From positions 1 through 64,000 of the forward strand of contig JADJNS010000008.1 in the NCBI GenBank assembly GCA_016714225.1: 64,000 bases of DNA. The letters are read 5' to 3'. The translations under genes were made by a program, and so were the position numbers. Below are positions 51,190 to 62,158 of this stretch, one piece after another; the stretch's first letter is position 1; the number at the start of each line of letters is the position of its first letter. The notes below the pieces were generated by a model. That model searched no databases and had not been told where the DNA came from. It was given only the letters and a program-made list of their open reading frames with translations. This DNA is from Archangiaceae bacterium. GTDB lineage: Bacteria; Myxococcota; Myxococcia; Myxococcales; Myxococcaceae.

Positions 51190-52953
51190 ATGACCCACCG
51201 AGCCGTAGCGCTCGCAGCGATCACCCTCATCGCCGCGTGTGGAAGCCCGAAGCTGATCAAGGCCCCCTGCCAAAGGGACTCCGACTGCGAGAACGGCCTC
51301 CTCTGCGAGGACTACAGGTGCATCGAGGCCAAGACCAAGGCCTGCGAGGTGGTCACCGACGGCAACCCGATTCTGCAGCCGTCGCCGTACACGGTCGCGT
51401 TCGGCGACCTCGACACCGCCGACGCCGAGCTGACCCTCGAGCTGCACAGCATCGGCAACTGCACCCTCACGCTCTATGAGGCGGGGCTCACCGGCACGAG
51501 CTCTCCGTTCGGCTGCGGGGCGTTCTGCGCCGGCAAGTTCCCCATCGAGATCTTCCCCGGCCGCAACGTGCCGGTCACGGTCAGCTTCAAGGCCAAGGCC
51601 GTGGGCAAGGCCGACGACGAGCTCAAGATCCTCTCCGACGATCGCGAGTTCCCCGAGCTGCGCGTGCCGATTCACGCCGACTTCCTCGGCGTGCCGTTGC
51701 TCAAGGCTGCGCCCAACCCGGTCGACTTCGGGTACCTGGCGATGGGGCGGCGCGCGACCCGCAAGGTCACCTTGAGCAACCAGGGCACCGGCGTGGCGCC
51801 GGTCGAGGTTCGATCGATCGCCCTCGACCCCGTCGACAGCATGGACTTCGCGCTCGACGTCACCGCGCTCACGCTGCCCTCGAGCCTGGTGCCGGTGGCC
51901 AAAGACTCGAGCGCGCTGCTCGCGTTCGAGGTGGCCTACACCCCGCGCTCGAACGCGGTGCACCACGCCAGCGTGGTCGTCACCACCGCCAAGGGTGAGC
52001 TGCGCGTGCCGGTGAAGGGCAACTCCGAGACGCCGCCGGTCATCGACGTGTGCGCGGGAGCCTCGATGGCCGGCTCGCCGCGCTGCCTGTCGAACATGGG
52101 CACACCGACGGTCAACCTGGGCACGGTGCCCTACGGCGCCACCAACGTGCTGCCGGTCACCATTCTGAACAAGGGTGGGGCGCCACTGAAGGTGACGTAC
52201 AAGTGGGGCGGCTCGAACCACAGCACGGATCTCTCGGCTTCTCCCGCGGTGCTGCCCGAGGTGATGGGTGGCACCTACGTCGACCTGCAGGTCGCGTACA
52301 CCAACACCTCGGGCATGGGGCAGGCGACCGGCATTCTCGAGCTCACCACCAATGACCCTTCGCACCCGTCGATCTCGATTCCGGTCAACGCCACCAACGG
52401 CGGCAAGACCGGGCCCGAGGTGGTGAAGATCGAGATGGTGTTCGACAACGGCACCGACGGGCTGTTCGACAAAGACGTGCGCAACGTCGACATGCACCTC
52501 GAGCACCCCTTCGGGTACGTCTGCGACAAGGCGCACCCCAACCCCACCACCTGGGGCACCTACGGCAACCCGTCGTGGCTGGCCTTCCCGCCCAAAGAAG
52601 AGCCCGAGCGCATCATTCTCGCCGACGCGATGGTCGACGCGACCTACCGGGTGCAGGTCTCGTACATGGAAGACTGCAAGTCGCTGCCGACCGAGCTGCT
52701 CGCCGGCCTGCTCGGCATCTCGGTCGACGTGCTGGTCGACTACCTTTCGGGCGGCGTGGTGCCCATCGACGGCAGCGCCATCGGAGACCTGATCGCCAAC
52801 GTCTGCCTCGACCACTCCAGCAGCAACGTCACCATCACCGCGTACGTGAACGGCGCGGTCATCGGCAACAAGACCGTCACCCTCGGCAAGAAGGGCGACC
52901 TCTCCTACGCACTGGACCTCGTTCGCGAGAACGGAAAGTTCAAGGTGCAGTGA
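51190..52953 (+). CDS. ASH/choice-of-anchor-D-type lipoprotein
   Basis: A 587-residue lipoprotein (LIAACGSPK, lipobox). A short Cys-rich motif (CQRDSDCENGLLCEDYRC) follows the tether, then repeated Ig-like ASH/choice-of-anchor-D domains: YTVAFGDLDTADAELTLELH, PVDFGYLAMGRRATRKVTLS and VNLGTVPYGATNVLPVTILN. The last part (about 410-587) is different, with VVKIEMVFDNGTDGLFDKDV. Such domains form rigid surface stalks. The stop overlaps the next start by two bases (TGATG), so it is coupled to its paralogue. It is probably a structural partner of the cluster at 45-55 kb. Confidence 0.85.
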   Translation: MTHRAVALAAITLIAACGSPKLIKAPCQRDSDCENGLLCEDYRCIEAKTKACEVVTDGNPILQPSPYTVAFGDLDTADAELTLELHSIGNCTLTLYEAGLTGTSSPFGCGAFCAGKFPIEIFPGRNVPVTVSFKAKAVGKADDELKILSDDREFPELRVPIHADFLGVPLLKAAPNPVDFGYLAMGRRATRKVTLSNQGTGVAPVEVRSIALDPVDSMDFALDVTALTLPSSLVPVAKDSSALLAFEVAYTPRSNAVHHASVVVTTAKGELRVPVKGNSETPPVIDVCAGASMAGSPRCLSNMGTPTVNLGTVPYGATNVLPVTILNKGGAPLKVTYKWGGSNHSTDLSASPAVLPEVMGGTYVDLQVAYTNTSGMGQATGILELTTNDPSHPSISIPVNATNGGKTGPEVVKIEMVFDNGTDGLFDKDVRNVDMHLEHPFGYVCDKAHPNPTTWGTYGNPSWLAFPPKEEPERIILADAMVDATYRVQVSYMEDCKSLPTELLAGLLGISVDVLVDYLSGGVVPIDGSAIGDLIANVCLDHSSSNVTITAYVNGAVIGNKTVTLGKKGDLSYALDLVRENGKFKVQ

Positions 52954-54938
52954 TGCGGCGCCTCTCTTCGCTGCTCGCCGTGCTGTGGGGAGTGGGGTGC
53001 ACCGGCACGCCGCCGGTCACCACCCCTGACCCCCCCGGGCTGGTCGCCGACCCGCCGCGCCTCGCCTACCTCTGCGTGACGCCGGGCTGCGAAGAGAGCC
53101 AGACCCTCGAGGTGCTGGTGCGCGGCAAGCGGCGCGCGGCCATCAAGCGCGTCTTGCTGAGCGGAGGCGGCTCGAGCGACTTCTCGTTCACCCCGTCCGA
53201 GACTCCGCCGTTCATCGTCGGCGGCGGCAGCGCCTTCACCGTCGACGTGAAGTACACGCCCAGGGGCGCGCCGGCGCCAGGCGAGGCGAAGCTGCTGGTC
53301 ACCTACACCGACGCGTCGCCCGACGAGAGCCCCGACCGGCTCCCGCCCGGCGAGCTGGTGATTCCGCTGGTGCGCCGCATCGTGGGCGAGCCGTTTCTTA
53401 CCGTGCGCCCCGGGGCGGTGCAGTTCGGGGTCGTCGCGGTGGGCGACGCCGGGGTCAAGAGCGTGCGGGTCGCCAACGAGGGCTTCGGCAACCTGGTGCT
53501 CGAGATCGCCTCGGTCGACGCGGGCCACCCCGAGTTCTCGGTCACCCTGCCGCAGGTGCCGGCGATGGGGCCCGACGCCGGGTTCGAGCTGCCCATCGCG
53601 TTTCGGCCGGTGGGCGAGCACTACGTGCGCTCGACCGTGGCCGTCTACGCCACCGCCGAAGAGGTGCCGCCGGCCTACGTCAGCGTCGAGGGCACCTCGC
53701 TGTCGAGGCCCCGCTTCGCGCTCGAGGCCGCGGGAGACGTCGACTTCGGGCTCTTGCAGCGCACCAAGACCCGGTCGATCGATCGGCAGATCGTCAACCA
53801 GGGCGGGGTCGATCTCGAGCTGCGCGGCATCACCGTCACTGACCCGTCGCGCGACGTGAAGGTGCTGATGCCGATGCTGCTCGCCGACGCGGGCATGCCG
53901 GTGGTGCTCAGGCCGCTGCAGCGGCTGCCGCTGTCGGTGCTGGTCGACGGGCAAGACGCCGGCGAGGTCGACGCGAAGATCTCGTTCACCACCAACGACC
54001 CCGCCACCCCCGTCTACGATTGGCGCGTGCGCGGCACCGTCACCGAGCCGAAGGCGCAGGTGTCTCCGGCCACGGTGAACTTCGGCAACCGGCTCGCCGA
54101 CGGCGGCATCGGCAACGTGCCGGTCGGCTGGGTGATCACCCGCCCGGTCGAGGTGACCAACGTCGGCTTCGGGCCGCTCACCGTGAAGAACATCTCGCTG
54201 GTGGCGGGGGGCAGCACCCAGTTCTCGGTGTCGGCGCCCACGCTGCCGGCAGTGCTCGAACGCAATGGCCGGCTGGGCGTCGAGGTGCAGTTCACCGGCG
54301 CCACCGTGGCCACCTTCGATGCCGACCTCTCGGTCGAGACCGACGACGCGGCGAAGTTCTCGTACGCCCACCTGCACGCCGGCGTTGGCATGTGCGGCGC
54401 CACCACCTGCCCGATCGCCAACGGCACCTCGAGCTGCACCACCGGCACCTGCCAGATCGGCACGTGCAACGCCGGCTACTACGACACCGACGGGCTCGCG
54501 GCGTCGGGGTGCGAGTGCAAAGAGGTCTCGGGCAATGACCCCGGCCCGTTCTGCGCCGACAAGAACCACCTCGGCAACTTCTCCGACTCGGGCTCGGGCA
54601 CCCAGTACACCGGCCTGATCGCGCTGCAGAGCGACGTCGACCTGATCACCTTCACGGGTGAAGACAACACCCAGTTCCTCTCCGACGACTACGACGTGAA
54701 GGTGCGGCTCGACAGCGCCGACCCCGGCATTCGCATGTGCGTGTATCGCAACGACGGCCGCAACCTGCCGGGCAGCTGCTTCTTCTCGAACGAGAGCTGC
54801 CCCTCGAACCGCAGCTACCGCGACAACGACACCGGCATCGGCGACGACAGCTCGGACTACATCGTGAAGGTGTTCCGCGACCCGCAGAGCGCGCCCACCT
54901 GCACGCCGTACACGCTGTTCATCTCGAACGCCCGCTGA
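52953..54938 (+). CDS. ASH/choice-of-anchor-D-type lipoprotein with Cys-rich C-terminal module
   Basis: A 661-residue lipoprotein (LWGVGCTGT). It has several ASH-like domains (VQFGVVAVGDAGVKSVRVAN, VDFGLLQRTKTRSIDRQIVN, VNFGNRLADGGIGNVPVGW), then a Cys-rich segment (GMCGATTCPIANGTSSCTTG, DTDGLAASGCECKEVSG) and a short C-terminal beta domain with YTGLIALQSDVDLITFTGED. The ATG overlaps the preceding stop (TGATG) and no ribosome-binding site is needed. It converges on the histidine kinase gene with a 52-base gap. Confidence 0.84.
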   Translation: MRRLSSLLAVLWGVGCTGTPPVTTPDPPGLVADPPRLAYLCVTPGCEESQTLEVLVRGKRRAAIKRVLLSGGGSSDFSFTPSETPPFIVGGGSAFTVDVKYTPRGAPAPGEAKLLVTYTDASPDESPDRLPPGELVIPLVRRIVGEPFLTVRPGAVQFGVVAVGDAGVKSVRVANEGFGNLVLEIASVDAGHPEFSVTLPQVPAMGPDAGFELPIAFRPVGEHYVRSTVAVYATAEEVPPAYVSVEGTSLSRPRFALEAAGDVDFGLLQRTKTRSIDRQIVNQGGVDLELRGITVTDPSRDVKVLMPMLLADAGMPVVLRPLQRLPLSVLVDGQDAGEVDAKISFTTNDPATPVYDWRVRGTVTEPKAQVSPATVNFGNRLADGGIGNVPVGWVITRPVEVTNVGFGPLTVKNISLVAGGSTQFSVSAPTLPAVLERNGRLGVEVQFTGATVATFDADLSVETDDAAKFSYAHLHAGVGMCGATTCPIANGTSSCTTGTCQIGTCNAGYYDTDGLAASGCECKEVSGNDPGPFCADKNHLGNFSDSGSGTQYTGLIALQSDVDLITFTGEDNTQFLSDDYDVKVRLDSADPGIRMCVYRNDGRNLPGSCFFSNESCPSNRSYRDNDTGIGDDSSDYIVKVFRDPQSAPTCTPYTLFISNAR

Positions 54939-54990
54939 GCGGGGCGACAGCTGAAAGGCCGCGGTCTCTCGGTCGTCCTGAAGCGAACCG

Positions 54991-57204
54991 TCACGCCGCC
55001 GGGCGCAGCATCTCGCCGATGCGCGCCAGCAGCTCTTTGGGCGTGAACGGCTTTCTCAGCAGCACCGCCGAGAAGCGCTGCGCCTCGTCGCCCAGCGCGT
55101 CTTGCGCGTGCCCGCTCATGAACAGGAAAGGGGTGTTCGGCCGCTCTTCCAGGAACGTGTCGCGCAGCTGGGGCCCGTTCATGCCGGGCATCACCACGTC
55201 CGACACCACCAGAGCGATGCGGCCGTCGTGCTTGCGGGCCAGCTCGAGCGCTTCGCGGGCGTCGCGCGCCGCCAGCACCCGGTGCCCGGCCCGCTCGAGC
55301 AGCGAGCGCACCAGCTTGCGCACCAGGTCTTCGTCTTCGACCAGCAGAATGGTCGCGTTGCTGCCGTGCACGGTGGCCGACTCGACGGGCTCGAGGTTCA
55401 CCACCTTGCCGCCCACCGCGGGCAGCTGCACCTCGAAGATGGCGCCCTGGCCGGCCACGCTGTCGACCCGAATGCCGCCCTTGTGCTGCTTCACGATGCC
55501 GTAGACGGTCGAGAGCCCCAGGCCGGTGCCGCGGCCGCGGTCTTTGGTGGTGAAGAAGGGCTCGAAGATCTTCGGCATCACCTCGGGGGCGATGCCGGTG
55601 CCGGTGTCGCGCACCCGGAAGACGGCCTGCGGCGCGCCGTCGGGCCCGGCGGTGCGGCCGTGGGTAGACAGCGTCAGGGTGCCGCCCCTGGGCATCGCGT
55701 CGCGGGCGTTGATCACCAGGTTGAGCAGCACCTGCTGCAGCTGAACCGGGTCGGCTTCGACGATCTCCCGGTGCTTGCTCAGCTCGAGCTTGAGCTCGAT
55801 GTCCTCGGGCAGCAGCCGGCGGAACATGCGCTGGGCCTGCTCGATCTCCCGGTTGAGATCGACGTCTTTGAGCTCGAGCACCTGCTTGCGGCCGAAGGCC
55901 AACAGCTGGGCGGTGAGATCTTTCGCGCGCCGCGCGGCGGTGACCACGTCTTTCTGCGCCTCGGCCAGGTCGCTGCCCTCGGGCAGATCGTCGAGCGTCA
56001 TCTGCGCGCCCACCAGAATCGGGGTGAGCAGGTTGTTGAAGTCGTGCGCGATGCCGCCGGCGAGCAGACCCACCGAGTCCATCTTCTGGGCCTGGCGCAG
56101 CTCGGCCTCGAGGCGGTGGTGATCTTCTTCGACGCGCTTGCGCTCGGTGATGTCGGTCGACACCGAGAGCACCAGGCGCGGGCGGCCGTCGGCGTCGAGC
56201 AGCGGTCGCTTCACCGTTTGAAACCAACGCCTTCGGCCGGTGGCGTCGACCACCGAGTCTTCGCCGACGAACACCTCGTTGCCCGACTCCAGCACCGCCT
56301 GGTCGAGCTCGCGTGACGTGTGCTCGCGCTGGCCCAGCTCGGGCTCGGTCTGGCGGATCAGCTCGTCGGGCGACACGCCGAACAGGTCGGCCGCGGCGCG
56401 GTTGAGCAGGGTGAACACTCCCGAGCTGTCTTTCACGTAGATGACGTTGGGGTCGACGTCGACGATCTCGCGCAAGAAGGTGCGCTGGCGCTCGACCTCG
56501 GCCTCGGCCCGATGGCGCGCCGCGGTCTCGAACAACAGCGACACCAGGTCGGCCATCGAGGCCGCGAAGGTGATCTCCTCGGGGCTCCAATCGCGGCGGC
56601 TGCCGCGCATCTCGAGGCGCACCACCGCCACCACCCGGTCTTGCGCCCGCACCGGCGCGTCGAGCAGCGCGGCCGGCGACGTGCCGAAATACGCCGCGGC
56701 CAGGCCCGCGGTGTAGGGGTGGCCGTGGGCGTCGGGCGCCACGATGGCCCGCTCGGCCTGCATCGCCGCCGCGTAGGCAGGGTAGTCGCCCAGCATCAGC
56801 GTGGCGCCGAACTCGTGGCCGCCGGTCTCGGGCTCGTACCGGTCGAGGCAGAGCAGCTCGCTGCGCGAATCGTTGAGACCCCACACGCTGCACTTGTCGA
56901 CCCGCAGGGTCTCGCAGGCGGCGGTGGTCACCTTGCGCAGCGAGGTGGCGAGATCTCCCGGGTCCACCGAGATCGCCCGGGCGGTTCGGGCCAGCGCGTT
57001 CTGCAGATCCGACACCCGGGTGGCGCGGCCGCGCAGCACCTCGTCGCGCGCCATCAGCTCGCGCGAGACCAGCTCGAGCTCTTTCTCGGCCAGCTCACGG
57101 TCGAACTCGGCCTTCTGGTAGTCGACCTCGAGCTCGGCGGCGAGCTCGGCGGGGGCGCCGTCAGGGAAATGACGTTTCAGCAGCTGCGCCAACTTGGGGT
57201 GCAC
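54991..57204 (-). CDS. hybrid sensor histidine kinase (GAF-PAS-HisKA-HATPase-REC)
   Basis: A 737-residue cytoplasmic sensor kinase without membrane helices. A short coiled N-terminus (about 1-70) precedes a GAF domain (about 75-230; ETLRVDKCSVWGLND) and a PAS domain (about 245-360; DPNVIYVKDSSGVFTLLNRA). The HisKA H-box is AHDFNNLLTPI with the phosphorylated His. The ATPase shows NLVINARDAM (N-box), RVRDTGTGIAPEV (G1) and TGLGLSTVYGIVKQH (G2). A C-terminal receiver domain has its Asp in LVVSDVVMPGMNG. No partner regulator is adjacent, so its output must be elsewhere or through phosphotransfer. It is divergent from the following gene by 40 bases. Confidence 0.94.
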   Translation of the reverse strand: MHPKLAQLLKRHFPDGAPAELAAELEVDYQKAEFDRELAEKELELVSRELMARDEVLRGRATRVSDLQNALARTARAISVDPGDLATSLRKVTTAACETLRVDKCSVWGLNDSRSELLCLDRYEPETGGHEFGATLMLGDYPAYAAAMQAERAIVAPDAHGHPYTAGLAAAYFGTSPAALLDAPVRAQDRVVAVVRLEMRGSRRDWSPEEITFAASMADLVSLLFETAARHRAEAEVERQRTFLREIVDVDPNVIYVKDSSGVFTLLNRAAADLFGVSPDELIRQTEPELGQREHTSRELDQAVLESGNEVFVGEDSVVDATGRRRWFQTVKRPLLDADGRPRLVLSVSTDITERKRVEEDHHRLEAELRQAQKMDSVGLLAGGIAHDFNNLLTPILVGAQMTLDDLPEGSDLAEAQKDVVTAARRAKDLTAQLLAFGRKQVLELKDVDLNREIEQAQRMFRRLLPEDIELKLELSKHREIVEADPVQLQQVLLNLVINARDAMPRGGTLTLSTHGRTAGPDGAPQAVFRVRDTGTGIAPEVMPKIFEPFFTTKDRGRGTGLGLSTVYGIVKQHKGGIRVDSVAGQGAIFEVQLPAVGGKVVNLEPVESATVHGSNATILLVEDEDLVRKLVRSLLERAGHRVLAARDAREALELARKHDGRIALVVSDVVMPGMNGPQLRDTFLEERPNTPFLFMSGHAQDALGDEAQRFSAVLLRKPFTPKELLARIGEMLRPAA

Positions 57205-57244
57205 GCTTTTGCATCGGCACGCGATGCTCCAGACTTAAGGCACG

Positions 57245-57868
57245 GTGACCGGAAAGTTCGAACAGGCGCTCGCCAAGAGCACCCTGCCGAGAAGACTGGG
57301 CGACGTGCAGCTGCATTACGAGCCGCGCATGTGGGTCGGGCGCGCCGATCGCCCGCCGCGCGCCGCCATCGCCAACCTCGCGCTGGTGGCCGGCCTCGCC
57401 TTCGGCATCGCAGCGCTGGGGTCTCTGTTGACCTGGGCCGCCCCGGCGACGGTCGCAGCGCTGCTGTTGCCGTGCGTGGTGGCCTTCTCGGTGGCGGTGT
57501 TCTTCGAGCAGCGCGACCGCCGCCAGCGCGCCTTTGCGGTCGACTTCGCCGAGCACCTGCTGCGGCTCGACTTCTCGACCCGCATCGGCAGCATGCCCCG
57601 CACCGTGTACGTCGAGTTCGACAAGGTGTCGCGCCTCGAGCTCGACGCGCAGGGCGGGGCCGCGAAGGTGCTCACCGTCGATTTCGAGGTGGGCGGCGCC
57701 GTCTTTCGCGAGGTGCTGATCGCCGAAGTGGCGGTGGGCGAGCTGCTGGCGGCCGAGCGCGTGCGCCGCATGCTGCGCGCGGCGGTGGGGCTCGAGCGCC
57801 CGGCGCACGCCGAGGAGGACCCCGAGCAGCCGGCGGGCGAGAAGCCGGTGGTCGACTCGTTCGGGTGA
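57245..57868 (+). CDS. membrane protein of unknown function
   Basis: A 207-residue protein starting with GTG. Two adjacent hydrophobic segments (ALVAGLAFGIAALGSLLTWA and VAALLLPCVVAFSVAVFFEQ, about 45-90) form an inner-membrane hairpin, followed by a beta-rich soluble domain (LRLDFSTRIGSMPRTVYVEF, VLTVDFEVGGAVFREVLIAE). An acidic tail closes it. No family recognised. It is divergent from the histidine kinase and converges on the STAS-like gene with a 24-base gap. Confidence 0.75.
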   Translation: MTGKFEQALAKSTLPRRLGDVQLHYEPRMWVGRADRPPRAAIANLALVAGLAFGIAALGSLLTWAAPATVAALLLPCVVAFSVAVFFEQRDRRQRAFAVDFAEHLLRLDFSTRIGSMPRTVYVEFDKVSRLELDAQGGAAKVLTVDFEVGGAVFREVLIAEVAVGELLAAERVRRMLRAAVGLERPAHAEEDPEQPAGEKPVVDSFG

Positions 57869-58235
57869 GGGTCAGCCGGCCGGGCTGTCGTCCTAGGCGA
57901 GCAGCGCGCGCCAGGCCTCGTCGCGGCTGGCGGTCACGGCCGAGGTGCCCTGCGCGCCGCTGTTCTTCAAGATGCGGTTGGCCTGCAGCTCGGCGATGGC
58001 GCTGGCCTGCACCACCCGCGCGGTGCGGTTCATGCCGCGCTCCTTCGCCCAGGCGTTGAGCTCGGCGATGCGCGGCGGCAGCTCGGGCGGCATCACCTTG
58101 AGGCTCGACTGGTCGACCAGGCAGTTCCACTGGCCGCCCAGCGAGGCGATGGTCTGTCTGACCGCCTGCTCGTAGCGGTGGTAGCTCTCGAGGGTGGGGC
58201 GGGAGGGGTAGCGCACCTCGAGAATGCGCTCGGAC

Positions 58236-60080
<1,845 letters not shown>

Positions 60081-60147
60081 GGCGACTGACTGCTAACGCA
60101 GGCTCGAACGCAAAGCGAGCGGGCTGCTGGGTACCGTCCGTCTCGGC

Positions 60148-60723
60148 TCAGGCGCGCCGGTTGAACTGGTTCATCGCCTTCTGCATGCCGAGCCGCGCCC
60201 ACCCCTCGGCCATCTCGCACGCCGCGTCGATGAGCCCGCCGAGCGCGGGCGCCTCTTCACCCGAGAAGTTGCCCAGCACGTGGCCCACCACCCGCTCTTT
60301 GGCGTTGGGGCCTTCGGGCTTGCCGATGCCGAAGCGCAGCCGGCCGTAGCCCTGCTCGCCCCAGCTCTCGGCGATCGACAACAGCCCGTTGTGCCCGCCC
60401 GCGCCCCCCCCGGCCTTCAGCTGCAGCTTGCCGAAGGGCAGGTCGAGCTCGTCGTGCACCACCAGCACCTCTTCCGGCGGCACCTTGTAGAAGCGCGCCG
60501 CGCCCCCCAGCGACCGGCCCGAGAGGTTCATGAACGTCTGCGGCTCGATCAGCAGCGCGCGCTCGCCGGCGATGGTGGCCTGGGCGAGGCGCGCCTCGAA
60601 CTTCTCTTGGGTGAAGCTGGCCCTGGCCCGCGCAGCGAGCCGCTCGCACACCATGAACCCGACGTTGTGCCGGTGGCGTGCGTACTCGCTGCCCGGGTTC
60701 CCCAGGCCACAGATGATGCGCAT
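60148..60723 (-). CDS. pth: peptidyl-tRNA hydrolase
   Basis: Recycles stalled peptidyl-tRNA. The 191-residue length is normal. The family start IICGLGNPGSEYARHRHNVGF holds the catalytic His (HRHNVGF), and the conserved QTFMNLSGRSLGG and DELDLPFGKLQLKAGGGAGG stretches follow. I set the ATG at 60723, which begins MRIICGLG; earlier in-frame codons are the antisense of the L25 tail. The gene is 10 bases downstream of the L25 gene, a common arrangement (L25-pth). Confidence 0.95.
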   Translation of the reverse strand: MRIICGLGNPGSEYARHRHNVGFMVCERLAARARASFTQEKFEARLAQATIAGERALLIEPQTFMNLSGRSLGGAARFYKVPPEEVLVVHDELDLPFGKLQLKAGGGAGGHNGLLSIAESWGEQGYGRLRFGIGKPEGPNAKERVVGHVLGNFSGEEAPALGGLIDAACEMAEGWARLGMQKAMNQFNRRA

Positions 60724-60733
60724 CGGAAGCGAG

Positions 60734-61486
60734 CTACTTCTTCTTCGCGTCCGCCTTCGCGGCCGGAGCGGCCTTCGCGTCGCCCGCCTTCGCATCGCCA
60801 GCCTTGGCGTCGCCCGCCTTGGCGTCGCCGGCCTTCGCGCCCGCTGCAGGAGCCGCACCCGCCGCCGCTGCGCCTTCGGCGCCCGGAACCGCGGCAGTCG
60901 CCGCCGGAGTGGCCACCACTTCGGCCTCAGGCGCGGTCACCACCGCGAGGGTGTAGTTGACCTGCGTCTTCACGGTGATGCCGGCCGGCATCTTCACGTC
61001 GTTGATGTGCAACGAGTGGCCGATCTTCAGCGGGGTCACGTCGACCTCGATCTTGTCGGGAATCGCGGCCGGCAGCGCCCACACCTCGAGCTCGCGGCGC
61101 ATCTGGCTCAAGATGCCGCCCTGGCCCTGGCCTTCGGCCTTGCCGACCAGCAGCACCGGCACCTTCACCTTGACCTGCTCGTTCTCGCGCACGTCGATGA
61201 AGTCGGCGTGCAGCAGCTCGCGGGTCACCGGGTCCTGCTGGTACTCCTTGAGCAGCACGATGTGGCTCGCCGAGCCGACCTTGAGGCCGATCACGGTGTT
61301 GAGCCGCTTGGTGGTGTTCACCGCGGTCTTGACCGCCTTGGGGTCGATTGAGATCTGCAGCGGCTTCTCGAGGTGCTTGCCGTACACGATGGCGGGAATC
61401 ATGCCCGCGGCGCGCGCCTTGCGGGCCGAGCCCTTGCCAGAACCTTCACGAACCTTCGCCTCGAGCTGCGATTGGGTAGCCGCCAT
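60734..61486 (-). CDS. 50S ribosomal protein L25 (Ctc-type)
   Basis: The 5S rRNA-binding protein of the large subunit, long form with CTC C-terminal domain. The 250-residue protein begins ARKARAAGMIPAIVYGKHLE and continues with the L25 beta-barrel (LNTVIGLKVGSASHIVLLKE) and the CTC domain (RRELEVWALPAAIPDKIEVD, LKIGHSLHINDVKMPAGIT). After residue 200 is an Ala-rich tail with four AGDAK repeats and a basic end, not seen in the usual protein. I read the start as ATG 61486. The promoter lies in the divergent gap to rplS. A long spurious frame runs on upstream. Confidence 0.93.
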   Translation of the reverse strand: MAATQSQLEAKVREGSGKGSARKARAAGMIPAIVYGKHLEKPLQISIDPKAVKTAVNTTKRLNTVIGLKVGSASHIVLLKEYQQDPVTRELLHADFIDVRENEQVKVKVPVLLVGKAEGQGQGGILSQMRRELEVWALPAAIPDKIEVDVTPLKIGHSLHINDVKMPAGITVKTQVNYTLAVVTAPEAEVVATPAATAAVPGAEGAAAAGAAPAAGAKAGDAKAGDAKAGDAKAGDAKAAPAAKADAKKK

Positions 61487-61576
61487 GATTGATGCTCTCT
61501 TTCGAACCTTCGAAATCGAAATTGCCCCACACCCGGCATCCCACCCGAATGGTGGGCCCCGAAGCGGGAAGCGCGC

Positions 61577-61618
61577 CTTCTGCCAGCGTTGACGGCTCAC
61601 AGTCAAGTCTGGTAGGCG
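61577..61618. promoter_or_regulatory. overlapping divergent promoter elements
   Basis: Between the L25 gene (minus) and rplS (plus) the sequence TTGACG at 61589-61594 and, inverted, TTGACT (AGTCAA at 61601-61606) could be the -35 boxes of two opposed promoters that share the same 18 bases. The -10 boxes would be TAGGCG (61613-61618) for rplS and CAGAAG (complement of 61577-61582) for L25. The -35 sequences are convincing; the -10 boxes are weak. Confidence 0.35.
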
Positions 61619-61651
61619 CAGCGCTCCATTCATTTCGGAGTCACGAACGCC

Positions 61652-62116
61652 ATGCGCAACAGCGCTCTCGAGTACGTCGAATCGACCCAACGTCGCAAGG
61701 ACCTGGCGGAGTTCCGCACCGGCGACACCGTCCGCGTCAACTGGAAGGTGAAGGAGGGCGACAAGGAGCGCGAGCAGGCGTTCGAAGGCGTCGTCATTCG
61801 CAAGAAGAAGGGCGGCGTCAGCTCTTCGTTCACCGTTCGCAAGGTCAGCTACGGCGTCGGCGTCGAGCGCATCTTCCCGCTCCACAGCCCCCGCTACGAG
61901 ACCATCGACGTGCTCCAGCACGGCGACGTGCGCCGCAACCGGCTCTTCTACCTCCGCGCCCTGCGCGGCAAGGCCTCGAAGGTCGACCAGCTCGAGGAGC
62001 AGGACGAGGTCGTCGCGGCCGGTGCCGAAGGCGCTGCCAAGGCCGAGAAGCCGGCCAAGGCTCCCAAGGCTCCCAAGGCCAAGGCGCCCAAGGCTCCCAA
62101 GGCCGAAGCGAAGTAA
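61652..62116 (+). CDS. rplS: 50S ribosomal protein L19
   Basis: Large-subunit protein at the 30S-50S interface. The 154-residue protein begins MRNSALEYVE and shows the family core: FRTGDTVRVNWKVKEGDKER, FEGVVIRKKKGGVSSSFTVR and VGVERIFPLHSPRYETIDVL. The first 120 residues match the normal length; the tail of about 35 residues is Lys/Ala/Pro-rich with APKAPKAKAPKAPK repeats. CGGAG before the ATG gives the ribosome-binding site. It is probably transcribed alone, since trmD and rpsP are not adjacent here. Confidence 0.96.
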   Translation: MRNSALEYVESTQRRKDLAEFRTGDTVRVNWKVKEGDKEREQAFEGVVIRKKKGGVSSSFTVRKVSYGVGVERIFPLHSPRYETIDVLQHGDVRRNRLFYLRALRGKASKVDQLEEQDEVVAAGAEGAAKAEKPAKAPKAPKAKAPKAPKAEAK

Positions 62117-62158
62117 AACTTCATTGTCGCGGCGGTCCCCCGTAAAAGGGGTCGTCCG

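Noticed and set aside
60081..60147. TPP riboswitch before thiC
   Set aside because: The gap is 67 bases and lacks the conserved CUGAGA and later THI-box sequences.
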